DNA of 64,000 nt from Pseudoxanthomonas sp. J31. GTDB taxonomy: Bacteria; Pseudomonadota; Gammaproteobacteria; Xanthomonadales; Xanthomonadaceae. The translations under genes were made by a program, and so were the position numbers. The stretch is from contig NZ_AZNZ01000013.1 of the NCBI RefSeq assembly GCF_000510725.1, forward strand, positions 1 through 64,000. Direction: 5' to 3'. The notes beneath the pieces are model-generated. The model ran no database searches and had not been told where the DNA came from. It saw only the letters and a list, made by a program, of their open reading frames with translations. Shown piece by piece: positions 24,900 through 31,224 of this stretch (positions are counted from its first letter, which is position 1; each line of letters opens with the position of its first letter).

Positions 24900-27011
24900 T
24901 TGAAGAAGACCCTGCTTAGCGCCGCGACCCTGGTCGCCCTCGGCCTGGCCGCCACGGCCGGCGCCCATGACGCCCATGCCTGCCTGGACGACGCCTGCAC
25001 CCTGCAGCTGTTGCAGCCGGCCGGCGACGCCGCCGGCGGTGGCGCGATCGAGACCCCGCGCTTCGGCAGCTGGGGCTTCGACGTGGCCGGCATGGACACC
25101 AGCGTGGCCCCGGGCAAGGACTTCTTCGCCTATGCCAGCGGCACCTGGGCCAAGAACACCCGGATCCCCGCCGACCAGTCCAGCTACGGCGCCTTCCGCG
25201 CCCTGCGCGACCTGTCCGAGGCGCGCGTGCACCAGCTGGTGGAGAGCTACAAGCTGGGCGACCCGGCCACCGGCGGCGACGCCGCCAAGATTGCCGCGGT
25301 CTACCACGGCTTCATGGACGAAGCGACGATCGAGAAGCTCGACGCCGCCCCGCTCAAGCCGCTGCTGGAGCGCGTGCGCAAGGCCGGCTCGCACCTGGAG
25401 ATCGCGCGCCTGATGGCCGCGTGCGACACCTTCAACGCCACCCTGTTCGGGCTGTCGGTCAGTGACGACCAGCGCGACCCCGAGCACTACACCCTGTACA
25501 TGAACCAGTCCGGCCTGGGCCTGGGCGACCGCGAGATGTACCTGCGCGACAACTTCGCCCCGCAGCGCGAGCGCTACCTGGCCTACATCGCCCAGCTGCT
25601 GGAGCTGGCCGGCTGGAAGGACCCGCAGGCCGCCGCGCAGTCGGTGCTGGCGTTCGAGACCAAGATCGCCGAGGCGCACTGGACCCGCGCCGAAAGCCGC
25701 GACCGCGACCGCACCTACAACCCGGTGCCGTTCGAGCGCTTTGACGCCTACGCCCCGGGCTTCCCCTGGGCCGAGCACTTCAAGGCCGCCGGCGTGGACC
25801 ACGGCAGCGTGGCCGTGGTGCGCCAGGGCACCGCCATCCCGAAGATGGCCAAGGTCTTCGCCGACACCGACGTGGCCACCCTGCAGGCCTGGCAGGCGTT
25901 CCACGCCGTCGACGGCGCCGCGCCGCTGCTGTCCAGCCGCTTCGCCAACGCCCACTTCGAGTTCCGCGACAAGTTCCTCAACGGCCAGCTCGAGCAGCGC
26001 GAGCGCTGGAAGCGCGCCGTGTCCCTGGTCGAGGCCAGCCTCGGCGAGGCCGTGGGCCGCGACTACGTGGAGCTGTACTTCACCCCGGACGCCAAGGCCA
26101 AGATGGACGCCCTGGTGGCCAACGTGAAGGCGGCCATGGCCGCGCGCCTGGACCAGCTGGAGTGGATGAGCCCGGCCACCAAGGCCGAGGCCCACGCCAA
26201 GCTCAAGGGCTTCGGCCTGAAGATCGGCCACCCGCCGAAGTGGCGCGACTACAGCGGCCTGCGCATCGCCAATGGCGACGTGGTCGGCAACGCGCTGCGC
26301 GCGCGCCAGTTCGAGTGGGACTACCGCCGCGCCCGCCTCGGCAAGACCGTGGACAAGGACGAGTGGGGCATGACCCCGCAGACCGTCAACGCCTACTACA
26401 ACTCGGTCAAGAACGAGATCGTGTTCCCGGCCGCGATCCTGCAGCCGCCGTTCTTCGACCCGGACGCCGACCCGGCGGTGAACTACGGCGGCATCGGCGG
26501 CGTGATCGGTCACGAGATCATCCACGGCTTCGACGACCAGGGCCGCAAGTCCGACGGTGCCGGCGTGCTGCGCGACTGGTGGACCGCCGAGGACGCGGCC
26601 AAGTTCGAGGCCCAGGCCGCCAAGCTGGCCGCCCAGTACGAGGCCTACGAGTTCCCGCAGCTGCCGGGCCTGCACATCAACGGCCGCACCTCGATGGGCG
26701 AGAACATCGGCGACCTCGGCGGCCTGACCATCGCCCTGGAGGCCTACCGCCGCTCCCTCGGCGGCAAGCCGGCGCCGGTGATCGACGGCTTCACCGGCGA
26801 ACAGCGCTTCTTCCTCGGCTGGGCCCAGGTCTGGCGCACCCTGTGGCGTGATGACGCCCTGCGCCAGCAGCTGGTCAACGGCACCCACTCCCCGGGCCAC
26901 ATCCGCGCCTTCGCCCCGCTGCGCAACATCGACGCCTGGTACGACGCCTTCGGCGTCAAGCAAGGCGACCCGCTGTACATCAAGCCGGAAGACCGCGTGC
27001 GGATCTGGTAA
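24900..27011 (+). CDS. M13 family zinc metallopeptidase (PepO-like)
   Basis: About 703 residues. A signal peptide starts MKKTLLSAATLVALGLAA if the TTG at 24900 is used; GGAGA lies 5 bases before it. An ATG four codons earlier is the alternative. The N-terminal M13 domain contains DFFAYASGTWAKNTRIP. The C-terminal catalytic domain has HEIIH at 538-542, the third zinc ligand in GENIGDLGG about 60 residues later, and the neprilysin-type NAYYNSVKNEIVFPAAILQPPFF. It is a periplasmic peptidase that cuts oligopeptides. It is followed by a strong hairpin. Confidence 0.93.
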   Translation: MKKTLLSAATLVALGLAATAGAHDAHACLDDACTLQLLQPAGDAAGGGAIETPRFGSWGFDVAGMDTSVAPGKDFFAYASGTWAKNTRIPADQSSYGAFRALRDLSEARVHQLVESYKLGDPATGGDAAKIAAVYHGFMDEATIEKLDAAPLKPLLERVRKAGSHLEIARLMAACDTFNATLFGLSVSDDQRDPEHYTLYMNQSGLGLGDREMYLRDNFAPQRERYLAYIAQLLELAGWKDPQAAAQSVLAFETKIAEAHWTRAESRDRDRTYNPVPFERFDAYAPGFPWAEHFKAAGVDHGSVAVVRQGTAIPKMAKVFADTDVATLQAWQAFHAVDGAAPLLSSRFANAHFEFRDKFLNGQLEQRERWKRAVSLVEASLGEAVGRDYVELYFTPDAKAKMDALVANVKAAMAARLDQLEWMSPATKAEAHAKLKGFGLKIGHPPKWRDYSGLRIANGDVVGNALRARQFEWDYRRARLGKTVDKDEWGMTPQTVNAYYNSVKNEIVFPAAILQPPFFDPDADPAVNYGGIGGVIGHEIIHGFDDQGRKSDGAGVLRDWWTAEDAAKFEAQAAKLAAQYEAYEFPQLPGLHINGRTSMGENIGDLGGLTIALEAYRRSLGGKPAPVIDGFTGEQRFFLGWAQVWRTLWRDDALRQQLVNGTHSPGHIRAFAPLRNIDAWYDAFGVKQGDPLYIKPEDRVRIW

Positions 27012-27037
27012 GCCAAGCCAGGCGCTGTAACCCCAAG

Positions 27038-27063
27038 GGCGGGGCCGCTTCGGCGGCCCCGCC
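27038..27063 (+). terminator. Terminator after the M13 peptidase gene
   Basis: A perfect 11-bp stem (GGCGGGGCCGC / GCGGCCCCGCC) with a TTCG tetraloop starts 26 bases after the stop. There is no T-run, but the tetraloop makes it very stable. Confidence 0.7.
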
Positions 27064-27397
27064 AAGCCGAAGGGCTGGCTTGGCTTCCCTGCACCCGTGC
27101 GGGATTCGGGTCTCGCCAGAACAGCCGCGGCTCAGCACTACTCCGTATGTGATGCGCATAACTGGCGGGCCTTTCGTGCCTGTGTCAGGCGTTACGGGGA
27201 GCTTCCTCTATTCGAAGCACAGCTGGACTTATCCGCGCTCGTGGTCTTGATGCCGAAACGGGATCGTGTGCTCCCTTGGACCAGAACTGTTGGCTACTAC
27301 CGCCTGAGTGTTCAAGGAGGCCGCCAGCTAACTCCGGCGCTCCCTATTGGAATAACCTGCTCGTAAGATTGGCTCGTTTCTCTGGTTGGGGATAACC
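27064..27397. other. Non-coding gap at the left edge of the accessory pocket
   Basis: The base composition becomes visibly less GC-rich here and stays so through the next gene. An 89-codon open frame (27097-27366) has no ribosome site or recognisable family and is not called. The promoter of the DUF4041 gene should lie in the last 100 bases; TTGGAA near 27347 is a possible -35, without a convincing -10. Confidence 0.5.
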
Positions 27398-29008
27398 ATG
27401 GGATGGCTGCTATTTCTTGTAACGGCAACTGTCTTGGCAGTTGTTCTCATTTCCAAGAAGACCGAAGCAGCCAGAGCCAAGGCTGCTTCGGATGAGCTAG
27501 AGAAGACGAAGGCCTCGCTGCAGGAGGAGATCAGATCCCTCCTGGCAGAAGTAGCCAGCCTTGAGCGCTTCAAATCTGTACGTGACGCCGAGCAGGCCGC
27601 ATCGCAGCTCCGGGAGCAGGCCGAAGCATTGCTGGTACGAGCAAGAGTAGAGGCGGAAGAGGTTCGCGCTGGTGCTCAACGTGAAGCGGAGGAGCTTAGG
27701 AGGGCTGCACGCACGGCAAATGCCGAGGCGCGTAGCAAAGCAGATTCCTTGTTGAAGGATGCGAATATCCGCGCTGAGAGGTTAATTAGGGACGCGGAGT
27801 TGCGGGCCGAAAGCATTGCAGGGGATGCGTACAAGGCTCTGCAAGAGGCCAAGGGCCTTGAGCAAGCGGTTGCGGCAATGCGCAACCTTATCGAAGGCTA
27901 TGGCGACCGCTACTTGATCCCGACCTACAGCTTCCTCGACCAACTTGCCGAGGCCTATGGATTTGAGGAAGCCGGCCGGGAGCTAAAGCATGCTCGTGCT
28001 CGTTCCCAGATCCTCGTTACGTCAGGGCGTGCGGCAGCTTGCGACTATGTAGAGCGGCAGCGCAAGGAGACGGCGCTAAGGTTTGTATTGGACGCATTCA
28101 ATGGAAAGGTCGACACAATCTTGTCACGAGTTAAATCGGACAACGTTGGTACCCTGGAGCAGCAGATCCGTGACGCGTTCGCACTTGTGAATCACAACGG
28201 AGCGGCTTTCCGCAGCGCGCGCATCACTCCAGAGTATTTGGAAAGTCGGCTTGAGGAGCTGAAGTGGGCTTCAGCCGTAATGCTGCTGAAGGAGAAGGAG
28301 CGTGAGGAGCAGAGGCGTATCCGTGAGCGGATGCGCGAAGAGGAGCGAGCAAGAAGAGAGATTGAAAGGGCGTTGAAGGAGGCTGCCAAGGAAGAGGAAG
28401 CCATCCAGAAGGCCATTGCTAAGGTGCAGGAGCAGGCTTTGAGGGCAACGGAGGAGCAGCGTGCTCAGTACGAACTCAAGCTTGCGGACCTACAGGCTAG
28501 ACTCGCCGAGGCGGAAGCCAAGAATCAACGTGCCATGTCCATGGCTCAGCAGACAAAGGCCGGGCACGTTTACGTCATATCCAACATTGGATCGTTCGGG
28601 GAGAACGTGTTCAAGATCGGTATGACGCGGCGCTTGGATCCATTTGACCGCGTCAGGGAGCTGGGCGATGCGAGTGTCCCCTTCCCCTTCGACGTGCACG
28701 CAATGATTTGGTCGGAAGATGCCCCGGCACTTGAGAACTCGCTCCACAAACGTTTCGTTACTGCGCAGGTTAACAAGGTAAATCCGAGGAAAGAGTTCTT
28801 CCGGGTTGCGATCTCAGAGCTTCGTGATGTCGTGGAGGCTTCGGGTGCGCATGCGGTATGGACGATTGCGGCACAGGCTGCCCAATACCGTGAAACCCTT
28901 GCCATCGAAAGAAGTCTCCTGAGGCAGGACGAAGAATCGAAGAAGTGGCTTGAGCATCAGCTGTCGGTTACACCGGAGGAAATGGCAACGGATGAAGATG
29001 CTGGCTAA
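27398..29008 (+). CDS. Membrane-anchored DUF4041/GIY-YIG nuclease (SNIPE-like phage defence protein)
   Basis: 536 residues. Order of parts: one N-terminal membrane helix (residues 2-19), an Ala/Glu/Arg coiled coil (25-155), the DUF4041 core (about 160-295; LIEGYGDRYLIPTYSFLDQL, FNGKVDTILSRVK and PEYLESRLEELKWASAVMLLK), a second coiled coil (298-385), and a GIY-YIG-type MUG113/T5orf172 nuclease domain (389-475). That domain has VYVISN at 391-396, FKIGMT at 405-410, Arg418, Glu446 and NPRKEFF at 462-468. This is the architecture of SNIPE, a membrane nuclease reported to cut phage DNA during injection (from memory). Codon use is less GC-rich than the neighbours, suggesting transfer. The start is the ATG with GGGG upstream; a TTG at 27386 is an alternative. 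Confidence 0.82.
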   Translation: MGWLLFLVTATVLAVVLISKKTEAARAKAASDELEKTKASLQEEIRSLLAEVASLERFKSVRDAEQAASQLREQAEALLVRARVEAEEVRAGAQREAEELRRAARTANAEARSKADSLLKDANIRAERLIRDAELRAESIAGDAYKALQEAKGLEQAVAAMRNLIEGYGDRYLIPTYSFLDQLAEAYGFEEAGRELKHARARSQILVTSGRAAACDYVERQRKETALRFVLDAFNGKVDTILSRVKSDNVGTLEQQIRDAFALVNHNGAAFRSARITPEYLESRLEELKWASAVMLLKEKEREEQRRIRERMREEERARREIERALKEAAKEEEAIQKAIAKVQEQALRATEEQRAQYELKLADLQARLAEAEAKNQRAMSMAQQTKAGHVYVISNIGSFGENVFKIGMTRRLDPFDRVRELGDASVPFPFDVHAMIWSEDAPALENSLHKRFVTAQVNKVNPRKEFFRVAISELRDVVEASGAHAVWTIAAQAAQYRETLAIERSLLRQDEESKKWLEHQLSVTPEEMATDEDAG

Positions 29009-29016
29009 CGGTTAGC
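29004..29016. other. Palindrome holding both converging stop codons
   Basis: GCTAAC-G-GTTAGC contains the TAA of the DUF4041 gene on the plus strand and the TAA of yjjJ on the minus strand. The two genes end only 3 bases apart, and the palindrome is the only candidate terminator between them. Confidence 0.5.
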
Positions 29017-30418
29017 TCGCAAACGTCTGCACGAAGCGGGCCACGGCGTCGCGGTTGGCGCGCGCCACCGCGCGCACTTCCTCGCCACGGATCCGGGCCG
29101 AGTCCGTGACCGCTTCCCAAAAGTCGATGGCTGCCGCGGCCGCGCGCGCGATGTGCGTCGCCTGGCCGCCGCGTTCGGGCGACGCGAGCACCAGCGGTTC
29201 GGCGGGCCGCACGGCGCCGGTGCGGGACGGGGCCAGGTACGTCGGCAGCATGTCGTAGGCGGGCGCCAGCGGCAGCGGGCCGGCGTCGACAAGGTGGAAA
29301 CCGAGGTTGCCGGGGTGCATGTCGCTGTTGCCGATCAGGCGCCCGAACCAGTGCAGCACGGCCATGTCCCGCGCCGTGTCCGGCGTGATCCAGCCGGACT
29401 GGAGCAGCTGTTCGCCGACCAGGCCCCAGTCGCGTTCGCCGCTGCCCAGGAACGCGGCATCAAGCGACTGCAGCGAGACGAAGCCGTGGCGGCCCAGGTG
29501 GCCGGGCGTGCGGTCGAAGCGGCGCACCTCCAGGCACAGGTGGCGCTCGGCCTCGACCAGCTCCGAAGCGGCGGCAGCCAGGCCATGGGCGGCCAGGCTC
29601 TGCAGGGCCAGGTGCTCGCACACCAGCAGGTCCGCCCAGCGCGTGGTGGCCTGCTGCCCGTCGCGCAGCGCGAACTTCACCAGCGCGGCGTAGCGTTCCC
29701 CGGCGTCGAGCACGGTGCTGGTGAACTTGGGCTGCTCCCCGCCGGGGGAGGATCCGACCTCCTCGCCCGCCAGGGCGTCCTCGGCCCAGGCCGAGTAGCG
29801 CTGCGGCCGTTCCCCGGCCGCGAGCGCATCGGAGGGCGAGTTGGCTTCCGCCAGCGCCAGCTGCAGGGCGGTGCTGCCCAGCAGCAGGTCACCGATGTGG
29901 GTGCCGCCGGTGCGGGTAATGGCCAGCAGTACGTCGCGCTGGCGCCAGCGGTTGAGGTCGGTCGGCACGCCCAGCGTAGGGCCCAGGCGATGGGCCAGGT
30001 TGCGGCCGAGGAAGCCCTGCGGGCGCAGGTCGTCCAGGAACCAGGGCAGGCCCGGGAAGTGGCCGGGCATGGCGTCGACCGGATGCAGCAGGTTGGGGCG
30101 CTCGCCGGCGGCGAGGAACTGGAAGCGTTCGCCCCGCAGCAGGTACACGCTGCCCAGTTCCTCCACCGTGCCGTCAGGTCGCATCCGCCACAGGGGCCAG
30201 GCGTTGCCGGCATCGCTGTCGGCGCGCGCTAGGTAACGGGTGGCGCGGGCGTTGCCGACCTGCAGGACGCGGTCGCCGGCCTCGCGCAGCAGGCGCAGCA
30301 CCACCGGGCGGGTGACGCCCAGCTGCTGCACCAGGGTCGAGGCAGCCATCGGCTCGCCGGAAGCGAGCAGGGCCAGCAGGTCTTCCACGGTGGCGGAAGG
30401 GCGGCGCGCCATGGGCAT
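29012..30418 (-). CDS. yjjJ: HipA-family kinase-like protein, YjjJ type
   Basis: 468 residues from the ATG at 30418 (a second ATG is two codons later). An N-terminal winged-helix segment (about 10-60, LVQQLGVTRPVVLRLLREAG) is fused to a HipA-like Ser/Thr kinase fold. Kinase features: SSPGGEQPKF near residue 221, the Lys of LVKFALRD, the catalytic segment GNSDMHPGN near 362 and AYDMLP as the metal-binding Asp. E. coli YjjJ has the same layout and is toxic when overproduced. There is no separate HipB-like antitoxin gene; the fused DNA-binding domain may replace it. It converges on the DUF4041 gene. Confidence 0.82.
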   Translation of the reverse strand: MPMARRPSATVEDLLALLASGEPMAASTLVQQLGVTRPVVLRLLREAGDRVLQVGNARATRYLARADSDAGNAWPLWRMRPDGTVEELGSVYLLRGERFQFLAAGERPNLLHPVDAMPGHFPGLPWFLDDLRPQGFLGRNLAHRLGPTLGVPTDLNRWRQRDVLLAITRTGGTHIGDLLLGSTALQLALAEANSPSDALAAGERPQRYSAWAEDALAGEEVGSSPGGEQPKFTSTVLDAGERYAALVKFALRDGQQATTRWADLLVCEHLALQSLAAHGLAAAASELVEAERHLCLEVRRFDRTPGHLGRHGFVSLQSLDAAFLGSGERDWGLVGEQLLQSGWITPDTARDMAVLHWFGRLIGNSDMHPGNLGFHLVDAGPLPLAPAYDMLPTYLAPSRTGAVRPAEPLVLASPERGGQATHIARAAAAAIDFWEAVTDSARIRGEEVRAVARANRDAVARFVQTFAS

Positions 30419-30425
30419 CCGTTTC

Positions 30426-30526
30426 TTTACGATTCCGTTGACGATATCCGGGAGGCAATCCGGGCGCAATACCCGGAAGGATCAACGACTTGGGTCCTGC
30501 GCCCGGCGGATTTATTTACGATTTCC
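30426..30526. promoter_or_regulatory. Three direct repeats upstream of yjjJ
   Basis: The 12-base motif TTKACGATWTCC occurs at 30438-30449 and 30515-30526 and, one base shorter (TTTACGATTCC), at 30426-30436, directly before the yjjJ ribosome site. All three are in the same orientation. They are AT-richer than their surroundings and are good candidates for binding sites of the YjjJ winged helix or another regulator. Confidence 0.45.
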
Positions 30527-30548
30527 CCGGCGCTCCCGGGAAAGCATG

Positions 30549-30570
30549 AAGGCCCGCTCGCGCGGGCCCT
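30549..30570 (-). terminator. Terminator downstream of the gene remnant
   Basis: A GGCCCGC/GCGGGCC stem with a TCGC loop, flanked by AA and CT, lies about 50 bases past the stop of the minus-strand remnant at 30622. A second hairpin (ACTGCCGGA/TCCGGCAGT, 30579-30607) lies between the two. They look like the original 3' end of the lost gene. Confidence 0.55.
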
Positions 30571-30621
30571 CGTGGGGGACTGCCGGAAGGGCACCGGGTC
30601 CGGCAGTTCGCCGGTCCCGCC

Positions 30622-30735
30622 TCAGCCCTGCTTGCCGTCCTCCGGGGCGGGGAACTCGAGGCTGACCGGCACCGCCAGCAGGTACTTGCTGCGGTACTGG
30701 CCGTTGAAGTTGTCCTCTTCCTTTGCCTTGCCCGG
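30622..30735 (-). pseudogene. 3' remnant of a lost gene
   Basis: 37 sense codons and a TGA stop on the minus strand with good GC-rich codon use. The encoded tail contains EEDNFNGQYRSKYLLAVPVS and ends EFPAPEDGKQG. Directly upstream the frame meets TAG (30736-30738), which belongs to a GTAGCCGGGCAAGGC sequence resembling the REP-like repeats of this window. There is no start codon or ribosome site. The downstream hairpins are preserved. It looks like the end of a gene truncated by recombination at a repeat. The parent family was not recognised. Confidence 0.55.
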
Positions 30736-30739
30736 CTAC
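30725..30739 (-). repeat. Partial GTAG/REP-like element
   Basis: Minus-strand GTAGCCGGGCAAGGC matches the first half of the REP-like consensus seen elsewhere in the window (GTAGCCCGGRYAAGGC). It sits at the break point of the gene remnant. Confidence 0.4.
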
Positions 30740-30805
30740 GGAATTGCCATGGGGAGGGGCGGCATCAGGCAGAATGGCCGCCTCCCCCGCATGATCCGGA
30801 TGGCC

Positions 30806-31024
30806 ATGGACGTTGAAGCTGTAATGCGCGCCGCGCTGGTCGAAGCCGGCTACGGCCCCGATGCGGTGGGCTCGGCGCTGCCGCGGATCATGCGCATCCT
30901 GCAGGCCGAGGACGTGCGCCTGGAGGTCGGCCGCCCGCTGTCGCGCAAGGAGCGCGAGTACGTGCGCCTGCAGCTGGAGATCGGGCTGAGCGTTCCGGAG
31001 ATCGTTGCCGCCCTCAAGCGCTGA
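30806..31024 (+). CDS. Small hypothetical protein
   Basis: 72 residues from the ATG at 30806, with GGA upstream; ATGs at 30791 and 30800 would add two to five residues. The protein is helical and charged: VMRAALVEAGYG, PRIMRILQAEDV, and a C-terminal LSRKEREYVRLQLEIGLSVPEI resembling a helix-turn-helix-like tail. Codon bias fits the genome. It stands alone between the gene remnant and a REP-like repeat. Function unknown. Confidence 0.6.
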   Translation: MDVEAVMRAALVEAGYGPDAVGSALPRIMRILQAEDVRLEVGRPLSRKEREYVRLQLEIGLSVPEIVAALKR

Positions 31025-31060
31025 GGGCGCGGGCGTTCCCGCGGTGATGCCACGACATGC

Positions 31061-31092
31061 GTGGCCCGGACAAGGCCGAAGGCCGCTCCGGG
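31061..31092 (+). repeat. GTAG/REP-like palindrome
   Basis: GTGGCCCGGACAAGGCC followed by GAAGGCCGCTCCGGG folds as a stem with an inner GGCC/GGCC pair. It belongs to the dispersed family also present at 55371, 55482, 61192 and 62753. Confidence 0.6.
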
Positions 31093-31180
31093 TTGGGTGC
31101 CGGGAACGCGCCACCGGCAATGCGCCGGCTTCCTGGCCCCCTCCCGTGCGCCCGTTGGGAGGAACCGGAGCAGCAAAGAA

Positions 31181-31204
31181 GAAGGCCCGCTTGCGCGGGC
31201 CTTC
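31181..31204 (-). terminator. Terminator of the M3 peptidase gene
   Basis: A perfect 10-bp stem (GAAGGCCCGC / GCGGGCCTTC) with a TTGC loop lies 21 bases past the minus-strand stop, followed on that strand by a T-rich stretch (TTCTTTG). It is a classic intrinsic terminator. Confidence 0.8.
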
Positions 31205-31224
31205 CTGTCGCTGCAGCGCGCGGC

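Noticed and set aside
27097-27366. 89-codon plus-strand frame in the gap before the DUF4041 gene
   Set aside because: No ribosome binding site, no recognisable motif, and it starts close to the preceding terminator hairpin. It could be a decayed gene, but the evidence is too thin.
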